64,000 nucleotides of DNA. Origin: Hirsutella rhossiliensis. Taxonomy: Eukaryota > Ascomycota > Sordariomycetes > Hypocreales > Ophiocordycipitaceae. The stretch is from the NCBI RefSeq assembly GCF_020360975.1, contig NW_025408681.1, positions 1,426,001 to 1,490,000 on the forward strand. The letters run 5' to 3'. A model generated the notes under the pieces. That model saw nothing but the letters and a program-made list of their open reading frames with translations. It was not told the origin of the DNA and did no database searches. This document shows, in pieces, positions 24,081-34,513 of the stretch. Within the stretch, counting starts at the first letter, position 1, and each line of letters begins with the position of its first letter. The position numbers were made by a program, and so were the translations under genes.

Positions 24081-25450
24081 AATAAAAATAAATAATAATA
24101 ATAAGTAGTCTATAAATAATATAATAAAGAAGATATAAACATAGCCCTTATACTTATAAAACTTAGATAATAACTTAAGGAGGAATAATAAAGTATCGAT
24201 AATATAAGCTTTAAAGAATAAGAAATACCTAGAGAAATAAAAGATAAGAACGAACTTATACTACTACCCTTATTACTAAGGGAAAATACTATAATTAAAG
24301 AATACGCTTTATACTTTAAAGAATTTAAAGAAATACTTAAAATTAAAACCTAATAAATACCTTAAATTATTATAGAAAACTAATAAGCTATATTAATTTA
24401 ATATTAACTAGTACTACGTAGAGGAGACTATACTATAGCTATTACTATAGTTAATACCTTTATAGCTTTATAATAAGAATAATAACTATAAGGAGAATTT
24501 AAAAATGATCTATAAATACTACTTACTTATAAGTACTATAAGTATATTTTATAGATATTATATATTTACTTAGATTATATAATATACTTTTAGATAAAGA
24601 TATAATATAACGCCTTCTTAGTTAGGTTTAAGGGATAAGTACTTTTAAAACCCTACCTAAGTATAAAACTAAACTACTAGAAAGTTAATTAATACTACTT
24701 AAACGACTAAGTTATATTATTAGAACCTAATTATAGTATACTACTTAAATACCGCGATAATTATAGTTCGCTAATAAGATATCTTTTAAAGATATATAAA
24801 ATATATAAATACGCTAAAATAAAGGAATAGTATAACGCTACTCGCTTTAAGGTATTTAAACCCTTAATCTTTTAAAGACTTATATAATAAGTTAAATATA
24901 ATAAAGAAGATTATAATAAATATATATACTTAAACTATAGAGTTTATAAATATAAAAAAGTATAAGTATAGTATAAACGATATAATAGTATATTAAAAGA
25001 TTATTAGTAATATATATAAAGGCTATAAGATATATTTAACTAAGGAAAAATCGATATAGAAATACTATATAGAAAATAAAAAGATACTAAATAAAGACTT
25101 AACCTTTAGTATAAAAACGAATAAAATTATAAAGTATAGTATATAATTAACTAGAAAGTAGTATAATATAAATAATATAGTATTAGGAAATAAGAAATCT
25201 TCGATTAGCTATAAGAAATTAGTCTCTTAAGCCCTAATATAATACTATACGATAAAAATATAAAGAAATAATATTAATAATTAATTAAAGAAGAATACTT
25301 AAATAAAATAAATAAGGACTAAGTAAAAAATAAGGTATACTATCTATAAAAGGGCTATAGACTAGTACGATATAATAAGATTTAAGGACCCTATATATAG
25401 TAATAGTAAGCTATAGTAACTAAATAATATTAGATATTTAAATCGCGGGA
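24081..25450 (+). pseudogene. gypsy-delta(+) region between gag and protease, function unknown
   Basis: About 1.4 kb separates the Gag zinc knuckle from the protease. It retains a plus-strand frame with RIP-type stops. Within it are a stretch at about 24400-24480 giving GDYTIAITIVNTFIAL and a Leu/Tyr/Ile-rich, probably helical segment at about 24490-24650. The same region is conserved in gypsy-delta(-) at about 39300-37950, so it belongs to the family and is not an insertion. I do not recognise a domain. It could be an extended Gag C-terminus or a separate ORF. Confidence 0.5.
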
Positions 25451-25454
25451 TATT

Positions 25455-27340
25455 ACGCGTATATACTTTTTAAACTATAGCGCGATAGGTAATTATATTT
25501 TACCTAAAGTTATTAATTATTACCGACTTATATAAAGATATAAGAAAGATCTATATAAACTTATAAATATTAAAGGAGAGGCCTTTAACTATAATAACGG
25601 AATTATTAATATAGAGATTAATTACCTTAATATTAGTATTTAGGGCTATAATAAATAAGTTAACTTTAATATTATAAATATTAAAGAATATAACCTTATA
25701 TTAAGACTTTTATAGCTATAAGATAGTAACCTATTAGTTAATAAGAAAACTAGCTAGCTATATTAAAATAAAGATATAAGTTTCTAAGACTAGTAGATTT
25801 AAAAGAAAGTAAAATTTTATAATAATTTAGCTATTAAATAAGATAAAAAGGATAACTATTTAAGTAAATTAGTATAGGCTTTAATAATATAAACGAAAAT
25901 AGTAACTAAACTAGCGGATACAATAAAATCGACTAATAGGACCTATATACTAGCTAATATAGCTATATAACCTAATATCTAATATAAATAAAATAAAGGA
26001 TATAATATAAAGATCTAAAGAGTTATTACTACTTTAAGGAAAGACCTTAAATAAATTAATAAAGAGCTTAAGTTAAGAGAAACTAGCTCTTAAAAGAAAG
26101 AATAAAGCCTATAAGATAAAATAAAGAATATCCCCTAGGAATACTAAAAATATAATAAACTTTTTAAGGAAGAACTTAGGATAAGGTTACTTAAATATAG
26201 CTAATAAGACTATAAAATTTATCTTAAGGATAGAATAACGCTAACGTTCTATAAGATTTATAACTTAAACAAAAAGTAACTATAAACGCTATATAACTAC
26301 CTTAATAAGAATCTATAAAAGGGATATATATAAACGTTAATATCTAAAGTAAGCTACCTAGTTATATTTATTTTAAAGAGAAATAGTAAGCTATAACTAG
26401 TTATTAACTATAGATACTTAAACGATATTATAATAAAAGACTAAATACTATTATCGCTTATATTAGAACTATAAGATTAACTATATAGTAAAAAGTAGTT
26501 TATAGCCTTTAATCTTAAAAGCGCTTATAACTTAATATATTTAAAAAAGGGATATAAATAAATAATAGCCTTTAAAACGAAATTTAAACTATTTAAATAT
26601 CTAGTAATACTATTTAGACTTATAAATATACTAGCTATATTTTAATAGATAATTAATAATATCCTACGCGAATACTTAGATATCTTTATAGTAGTAAACC
26701 TAGATAATATCTTAATCTTCTTAGATACCCTAAAAGAATATAAGGAATATATTTATAAGGTACTCTATATACTTTAAAATATAAAGTTACTAGTTAAACT
26801 AAAGAAAAGTAAGTTCTATATATAGGAAGTAAACTTCCTTAGATATACGATCTTACTAAGAGAGATATAAATATAATAAGATAAGATTAACTTAGTTAAA
26901 GAATAGCTAACGCTAAAGAATATTAAGGATATATAAAGTTTCCTAGGATTTATAAATTACTATTAATAATTTATTAAAGATTTTAGATAGATTATAGTAC
27001 TACTTTATAACTTAATAAAAAAGGAAAAAGGATTTATATAGGACGATAAAGCTAACGAAGCTTTTAAATATATTAAGGTTACGATTATATAAGAACTAGC
27101 CTTAACTACCTTTAATTTAGAATAATAAATCGAACTTAAAACTAATATATTAGACTTTACTATAAGAGTATAAATCGGATAAAAAGATAATAAAGGAAGA
27201 CTATAACCCATTATATTTTATTTAAAGAAGCTATATAGCGTAGAACTTAATTACCTTATCTATAATAAAGAATTCCTTATAATTATTTAAGCTTTTAAGG
27301 AATTTTAATACTACCTTCTTAAAAGTAAGTATAAAGTTAA
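25455..27340 (+). pseudogene. gypsy-delta(+) pol, first part (protease, reverse transcriptase, RNase H start)
   Basis: Protease is at about 25465-25640: LNYSAIGNYI, from a DSGATGNYI-type site with its Asp and Gly changed. Reverse transcriptase is at about 26150-26900, with KGYKQIIAFKTKF-like and MPFGLINIPATFQ-like stretches (about 26540-26640). The catalytic YLDDI is degraded to NLDNI at about 26700. RNase H starts near 27080, with YFKKLYSVELNY and IYNKEFLIII at about 27215-27290. The frame is cut at 27340 by gypsy-delta(-), with GTTAA at 27336-27340, and continues at 41054. Confidence 0.82.
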
Positions 27341-27790
27341 TATAACGACTAGTATTACTTCTAAGGGATAAACCTATTAAGGGGTTTATATTAGTAGATA
27401 TAATAGGGCGTGGTCTAAGTAATAATAAGTATATTATATTAGTAATAAGTTAGAGGTTATAGACCGTAGACTATAACTAGGTAATTAAAATTAGAGATAG
27501 AATCGTAATAAAGATCTATATTAAAAGCTATCGAGCTATTTATCTAAAGGAGTAAAAGTAGGTAGCTATATATACCTATAGAGACTGTCCTTAGATTATA
27601 GGCCTAGCTATAATCCCTAAGGTTAGATCGTATAAAGCGTAGTAATCTCGTTAATCCTAGATTACTTAGATCTTTATAATCCCCTTAATCCTATATCTAT
27701 TAAATAGTCGTGCCGACTATTTATCCGTTAGACTATATTATATACTTAACGCGGTCGACCGTTAGCGGCCTAGTAGCTATAGTCGTAATA
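27341..27790 (-). repeat. gypsy-delta(-) 3' LTR (450 bp)
   Basis: It reads tataacgactag at 27341 and ends ctatagtcgtaata at 27790. It matches 40598-41048 over its full length, including the U3 part (about 27610-27790) that differs from gypsy-delta(+) and from copy 0. The purine-rich tract on the minus strand is at about 27796-27809 (plus strand tctcccctcctttt), just inside the LTR. Confidence 0.88.
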
Positions 27791-27833
27791 CGATATCTCC
27801 CCTCCTTTTAGTCTTATCTATAAGACCTACTAT

Positions 27834-28308
27834 TCTCGCGTAGAGAGATACGAGAAGTATATATAAAATGCACGAAGGTAAAATTAGAAGTAAGGGGTCG
27901 GACAGGCAGGGCAGAGGGATTTGATTCTTATAAGAGCAGCAATAAAGGTAGGGGAGTGATTATTATATTGCCTTAATTGTCCTTCTTTCCTCTATCCAAC
28001 GCCCCTCTTTATACCCGTCTAGCATCCTAATTAATAAAGAAGATCCTGCTTAAAGAAGCTACTAATGTCCCTTTAACTACCGAGCTTTTTGCCGGTTTTT
28101 CCCCTCCTTTCTAGCCGTTGCCGGCATATCCGTCTTATCTCTCGCTACTACTATAGGAAGCTATCGCTACTTATGCCCCCACCCTCCTTTCTATACCTCT
28201 TTTTAGCTCCTTCTTCCTTTTTCTATACCGGGTGTTTTTTAGCTTCCTTAGTCCCTCTTACTAAGGGATATCTCCGAGAACTACGAAATCAAGCTACGCT
28301 TCGCGATA
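27834..28308 (-). repeat. copia-beta 2 3' LTR (475 bp)
   Basis: The minus-strand ends are tatcgcgaag (at 28308) and ctacgcgaga (at 27834). The polypurine tract lies at 28309-28317 (minus strand, aagggggtg). Open frames on either strand of this LTR recur at the same place in the solo LTR 50456-50922, but they read antisense and are not conserved with the other LTRs; I consider them by-products of low RIP. Confidence 0.9.
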
Positions 28309-28317
28309 CACCCCCTT

Positions 28318-31300
28318 AGCTATAGCCTGCCCTTATAGTAAGGGCATAGCTAATACGGCTTCGGGCTAGTAAGCGTATAGAGGAGGTTCTTAGCTCTATA
28401 CTTCTCCCTTTACTCGAGGAAAGCAGGGGCCCTTCAGGTCCCTAGGCTCTTTAGACCTACTTAAGGAAAAGGGGCTAAAGAGGAAAGTCCTATAAGAAAG
28501 GGGGCCTTCTTAGAAGGGAAAAACCTAATTAAAATAGGGGGCCCTCTAAAGGGAAAAACCTCTTCCTTTTCTTCGGCTATAGACGTTACCTTCTCGTACG
28601 GGCTATTAGCTCCTCTTATAGACTCTTAAGGCGGGCTTCTAAGGATAGCTTTTCTTAAACGTCTTCTAGCCTAATTTGCTATAAAAAGATAGCTAGCTTC
28701 TACTTTAGTAGGGGCTTTATAAGACCGTCGGCTTTTATTAATACCGTTAGAACCTAATGGACGGAAATAAGTCCCCTTTAGACCTCTTAGCGTAACTAAT
28801 ACTAGTAGATATCGATATACCGTAGCTAGGTCGATAACTTACTATTTTCTATAAGAATTTATATAGTTTGCGTGTTATCGTATTCTATAGCTAATAGGGT
28901 CGGAATTTATAGTCGTAGAGATATTAATAGCTAGCTAAGGAAAATCGCTTCTTTTAACGCTTCTAAAAGAGCTAGTAGCTTTGCCTCTATACTAGAAGTC
29001 GTAACGGTAGCTTGCTTCGAAGCTCTTTAAGCAATAGTTCCTCTAAAAAGGGATATAATATACCCTTATAAGCTCTTTCTATCTAAGGAATTATCCGTAA
29101 AGGACGAATCGCTCTAATAAAGAAAGATTTCGGTAGCTTATTTCCTTCCCTATCCTCCTAGGCGCAGACTATATAATCTCGTTAAATAGAGATAAAGGAT
29201 AGCTCTATCTACTACTTCTTAATGCCTAGGGCTAGGATTCTAGTTATACCTAGCTAGCTAGGAGACTATAAACTTTCCTAAGCCGTAGAACCTTTCCTAG
29301 TTATTAGAAACTAAGAGGAAGTCGTATATAGATAACTTCTTCTTCCTTAAGAGGGCAGTTAATAAAGGCGTTAACTATATCTATCTAATCGAGCTCGCGG
29401 TCGAATTCTACTACTATAGCTATAAGGGTCCGAAAAGACATCCCTACTAATATAGTTGCCTTAGTAGGTAGATCCCCTTTTTCCTATTAATTCCTATAGA
29501 TAACTAGCCGGGCTTTATACTTTTAAAGGAAGCTATATTTATTAGTCTTATAGATAAAGACCTACTTATAGCTAAGGACCTATTTTCCTCTTGCTTTTTC
29601 CTTAAGGACCTCTTTAAAAGACCTTATTTCTTTATATAAGGCTAGGTAGTCTTTCTAGGCCTAGAAAAACTAGTCTTTAAGGGGGTGTCTTTCTAGCTGC
29701 TTTTAGTTTACTAGTAGGTCCGGGAGGTCTCTTTTATATACCTTCCTTGCTAATACTACCTTAAAAAGCCAGCCTATTATAAACGCTTCGTAGGAGCCTT
29801 CTTCTATTAGCGTCGGGTAGAAGTCGGAAAATCGGTCGAAATAAGGGAAAGGTTAGTCTTCTTTAGTATCCGTATCGGGCCCTATACCTTCCTTTACTTC
29901 TCGAAGCAGGGATAAAAAGGCAGCCGGGTAATCCTTTAAGAGTAGTGCCTTTCCTACCCCCTTAAGGGTTAAGACGGGAAGACTAATAAAGAAAGCTACT
30001 TCTAGATCTTCTTCTTATTCCGTAAGGGGAGGCGTAGGTAGGTAGGCGTATTCTAGCTCTACCGCTTTCCTATAGTCTCCTTCTTTATCTAGATTATTTA
30101 ATCTAGTAGCTTCCTCTTCTTCCTCTTCCTCGAAGTTAGCGTTATCCTCGACTACTTCGACGTCGGTTTCTTCTTCCGTTTCCTTATCTAGGACCTCTTC
30201 TTAAGATTATTAGGAAGGAGGGATTTAAATCTTTTAAATTAGCTAACGTTATAAGAGTAAGAGGGGCTATTAATCCCTCTTTCCGTCGAAGAAGCTAGAT
30301 TCGTCGAAAATTATATCCCTAGTCGAAATAACCTTCTATAGAAGAGGAATCTAGATCCGGAAGATATTCGTAGAATTATAACTAACGAGGTAACTAATAA
30401 AGGCTCTAGGATTAAGCTTTCTTTTCTACTTCCTTTTTAGCTTTATATCGGTAGTTATTACGTATGCCTTATAGCTATAAGCACGAAGGTAGGCTAGCGA
30501 GGCCCTCTTCTTCGTAAAGAGCTTAAGTAGGGATTTCTAGTTTATTCCTTAGGTCTTAAAAAGGGTCTCTAGGTCCCTATAGTCCCTTAGTCCCCTAGGG
30601 TCCCTTAGGGTCCGGTTCTAAAGGTAATAGGCGGTCTTAACGACTTCCCTCTAAAGGTCGTATAGAAGCCTTATAGTAAGTCTTATTATACGGGCCCTTT
30701 CTATTATAGTACCCCTTAATCTTTCTGCCCCTCCGTTTTAGGCCTAGGTATTCGGTGCTAATAGGAGGGGTAAAATGCCCCTTTTTCGAAGCTAATTTAA
30801 GATATCCTTCGTAAATAGCTCTCTATTAGACCGTATCTTCTTTACCTCGTAGCTAAAGTAGGTTTTTATCTAGTTAACGAAGTCCTAGAGGGTAGACTAG
30901 TTATACTTACTTAGGTAGGTCCGTAAGAAATAGGGGTAAACTATCCCTAAAAAAGCGTCTATAAAGAACATTACCCTAACGAAGCTTTCCTAATCCCTAG
31001 AGACGTCGGTCTAGTCGACCTAAATTTCCTTATACGGCTAGTCCGGCCGTATTAGGGTCCGTCTAGAAATTCGTCTCCTAGTCTTCCCTTAGCCGTAGTA
31101 TTCGTATTCGACGGTCTTTAGGCCCCTTATTCGTACGCCCTATTATTAGCCTAGCTTATATAAAGCTAGGGGGCCCGGGTAACTAAGTCGTGTATGCTAA
31201 ACAATGCTGTCTCCTTAGGCTGCTAGAAGAGGGTCCTTTATAGTAGACCTATTCCTCCTTTAAGCAAGGAAAGCTAACTTCTTAAGTAGTTCCTTCCTAA

Positions 31301-33196
31301 GGATAGGTCGGAATTCGAGAATAAATTAACCGAATTTCTCCTCGATAAGCCTAATAGTTTGATTCTTCTAGACTAGCCTTATAGGCTTAGACGTCGTATC
31401 CTAAAAGATTCCTTCCTCTCGAAGAAAGCGGAAGGAAATTAAGCTCGTTAAAAATCGAGGGTAAAAAGCTACCCTTTTTCTTCGAAGAATTCGTATAGAT
31501 CCGTTAGGTAATTTTATCGTAAAATTTACCCTTCCGTATCCCTCTATCTATACGGTTAATTCCCCGGCAATAAGATATTCCTTTTATGCCTTCTTAAAGG
31601 ACCGGAATCTTAAGAGTATATTATACATATCGAGGGAAGTACTAGAGTTAAGGATAGCTGATTTTCGTAGGGGATAATTAGAGGGCTCTAACAGTTAGTC
31701 TTAGCCTTATTAATCCGTAGGGAAGACGAATGCCGGATTTACTATACCAACGATTTTTCCTCGAATTTACGGCTCGAATAAGGGCAGAGGCGTTATTAGT
31801 TACTATTTCTTAGTAACCCGAATATCGTCTATCTTCTTCTATAACGAGGGGTCCTCCTTAAGAGACTATTATACTATTTCTCGTAGCTACTTTAAAGGGT
31901 TAATTCCTTTAGGTCGGTTTTCCTCGAAGACCTACTAGTAGTCTTCTAGCCGATAGGGCTTTTTATATGCTTAGTAGGTAGGTCGATTCCTCCTCGTACG
32001 TTATCTCTTCGAGGAATCCTCGTCCCGGTCCGGAAGGTCTACTTAAAAACCCCCCCTTTTTACCCCTTATTGCTGATTTTAACGAGGTTCGATTTCGACT
32101 AGTTCCCTGATTTTTCGACTAACGGACTAAAAGGTCTATTAGGGGACTAGTCGGGCCGGTCTAACTAACGGGACCGGTGCCGGGCCCGGGGCAAGAGTCG
32201 GAGCCGGGTCCGGGCCTAGGGCTACTGCTATAGTTAACGACGGCGTTAAGGCTCTCGAGGGAGGAGGAGCCGAAGGAGCAACAGCCGCAGCAGCAGCAGC
32301 GGGGGCCGTAGTAATAAGGGCTGCAGCAGCTATAGGTCGAGCCGTCTAGGTCGAGTGCTAGCTACGAAGGAATAAGACTGCTTATTATTATACTCGAGCA
32401 GCCTCTTCGTTTAGTTCTCGGCTAGCTTCTCGAAAGATAGTTAAGTAACCGTTACTAATAGGCTTTATTAGTAGAGATATATCCCATAGCTACTAGCCGG
32501 AAAGAGCTTCTATAAAGAAGTATTAGTTAGCTTCCTCGAGGATTTCTTCCTACTTAGCTAGCTACGAAGAAGCTAGCAGGTTCCTAGTAGAAAAGGCTCC
32601 TAGGTAGGCCGTATAGGTCTTCCTAATACGGTTAGTTATATAACCTCTCGAGGGAGCTATCGAGGTCTCGAGCTTTAAAAGCTACTACCTAGGAGTCTCT
32701 TCCTCTTAAAGAGAGATTAGCTTTACGGCACTAACGGATTCCGTTATTACCGTACGAGTAGTAGTTAGCAACTTCGTCTTATAAAGGTATTCCTTTCGGT
32801 GACTCTCGTAGTCGCCTAAGGTAGCAGAAAAAGCTCTCTACTATATAGAGGTTAGCTTAGAGAAGAGGGAAGCTCCCTCTATAAAGTCCGTTGCCCTAGG
32901 ACGAAGAGGGGGCTTAAGAGGGTCCTACTTATTAGAGAAGACTAAATTATAGATAGTTCTATCTATACGAGCCCGTAGCTCCTTTACCTACTTATCCTAA
33001 TCTTAGGGCTCTATAAGAATCGTCCTACGGACCGTAGGGGCGGTAGAGGAGTCGTTTTTCGATATCGTTAAGGAGAGAGGGGGCAGAAACGTCGGTTTAA
33101 AATCGGCTTTTCTAGTAAGAGGGGTAAAAGAGAGCTACGAGGGATATAAGAAGGGTGCCTTTTATAGTAGCCGGAAGGTATAGGAATACTATTCCT
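28318..33196 (-). pseudogene. copia-beta 2 gag-pol (minus strand), missing RT active site
   Basis: Reading down from 33196: Gag-like region to about 32400, Ala/Pro-rich linker with GCN/CCN runs at about 32340-32190, integrase at about 31090-30650, acidic linker at about 30200-30000, then the first half of reverse transcriptase ending near 29280. At 29279 the sequence jumps from the codons before the ALYGL motif to a point about 0.5 kb downstream, so the FYVDDII active site present in copy 3 (about 60837) is absent. RNase H follows at about 29190-28850. It has fewer stops than copies 1 and 3 but still no intact ORF. Confidence 0.82.
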
Positions 33197-33210
33197 CCCG
33201 GGCTTATAAC

Positions 33211-33685
33211 TCTTACGTAGAGAGATATAAGAAGTATATATAAAATACACGAAGGTAAAATTAAAAGTAAGGGGTCGGATAGGCAGGGCAGAGGGATTTA
33301 ATTCTTATAAGAGCAGCAATAAAGGTAGGGGAGTAATTATTATATTGCCTTAATTATCCTTCTTTCCTATATCTAACGCCCCTCTTTATACCCGTCTAGT
33401 ATCCTAATTAATAAAGAAGATCCTACTTAAAGAAGCTACTAATATCCCTTTAACTACTAGGCTTTTTACCGGTTTTTCCCCTCCTTTCTAGCCGTTGCCG
33501 GTATATCCGTCTTATCTCTCGCTACTACTATAGGAAGCTATCGCTACTTATGCCCCTACCCTCCTTTCTATACCTCTTTTTAGCTCCTTCTTCCTTTTTC
33601 TATACCGGGTGTTTTTTAGCTTCCTTAGTCCCTCTTACTAAGGGATATCTCCGAGAACTACGAAATTAGGCTACGCTTCGCGATA
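33211..33685 (-). repeat. copia-beta 2 5' LTR (475 bp) and primer site
   Basis: It is the same length as the 3' LTR but carries more CpA/TpG to TpA changes. The half-tRNA(iMet) primer site follows on the minus strand at 33210-33197 (gttataagcccggg). The shape of the LTR ends agrees with the solo LTR. Confidence 0.9.
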
Positions 33686-33759
33686 ACTATAGCTGCCTTA
33701 GCCGCTATATATAAATATATCCTTATCGCGTTATATATAAGTATATCGTTCCTTATCTC

Positions 33760-34513
33760 TTTATCCTTTTAGGATATACTACTAATAGTATATCTAGTTA
33801 TATACTAAAAAATCGTTCCTAAAAAGCCTCTAAGCGCGCTACTCTTACTAAATATATCGACTTAAGTAGAGATCCTATTAATATACTATATACTTAATGC
33901 TTTAAAGTAAAGAAGATAAATTATTAGATACCCGAAAATTCTTTACGCTATAATAATTAAATTACTAGTAGTCGTCCCTATTATAATAGTATTTTAGTAG
34001 CCTCTTCTTATAAGTATCTTTTAATTCTTTCTATACGTAGTAGCTAATATATTTCTTTTAGTAACTAAATTATTAGCGGAGTAGTATAAGCTATATTCTA
34101 AAGAGGAGGAAGCTAAGGAAGCCTTATTAGAGCTTTAAGTATAGCTTACGAATCTTTAGTTATAAATATCTATCGCCGTTAATTATTTAGCTCGTATTTA
34201 GAAGATTCGGAATTATATAAAGGAAAAGAGTTCTAAGTTATTTCGTCGTAGTATCTAAGAAGTAAATACTAAGGATAGCGTTTTACCTACGCTTAATACG
34301 TATAAGTATTAGGTAGTAAATAACTTATAATCGTTAGGCGTTCCTAACGAGGCAAATTAGTCCTTATTTAGTATTAGCGAGGAATTTATAGATCTTAGTC
34401 CTTTAATCCCTCTTAAACCTTTTAGTAAAATTATCGAAGTAAAGAGCTATAGTAGGTTAAGTGCTTAAGTAGTTCCTAGGTATTTTCCTTTAGTCTATAT
34501 CCTTTCTACTTAA
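33760..34513 (+). pseudogene. gypsy-delta(-) antisense ORF (unknown, helical/coiled-coil-like)
   Basis: This plus-strand frame, antisense to the element, lies between the end of pol (about 34470) and the 3' LTR. It is about 240 codons, interrupted only by TAA/TAG at apparent Gln/Trp sites. The middle part (about 34060-34230) is strongly helical and charged: YSKEEEAKEALLELQVQL, then ARIQKIRNYIKEKSSKLF. A more polar tail follows with VNNLQSLGVPNEAN and SEEFIDLSPLIPL (about 34310-34420). The start codon is not certain. It overlaps the C-terminal end of pol tail to tail. I do not recognise a family; similar short coiled-coil hypothetical proteins are common in filamentous fungal genomes. Its sequence is unrelated at sight to the ORF in the same position of gypsy-delta(+). 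Confidence 0.55.

Larger units (their letters stand above)
27834..33685 (-). mobile_element. copia-beta 2, lightly mutated, with deleted reverse-transcriptase core
   Basis: The 475-bp LTRs are at 27834-28308 (3') and 33211-33685 (5'), with ACTAT at 27829-27833 and 33686-33690. It keeps many more CpA/TpG than its surroundings, so it is one of the younger insertions. It is about 450-520 bp shorter than copies 1 and 3 because of an internal deletion at about 29279, so it was non-autonomous. Confidence 0.92.

Noticed and set aside
27005..27211. 68-codon minus-strand frame
   Set aside because: It is a shadow of the gypsy-delta(+) reverse transcriptase/RNase H region read backwards.
28089..28319. 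76-codon open frame, and a similar 90-codon frame at 50395-50667 on the other strand
   Set aside because: Both read antisense through the same copia-beta LTR and begin MPVF.LLSSRCRHIRL because the LTR is the same. They are open only because these two LTRs have little RIP, and no LTR transcript would carry them in sense.
33068..33250. 60-codon minus-strand frame
   Set aside because: It spans the copia-beta 2 LTR edge and leader. It includes the primer site and is not conserved in the other copies.
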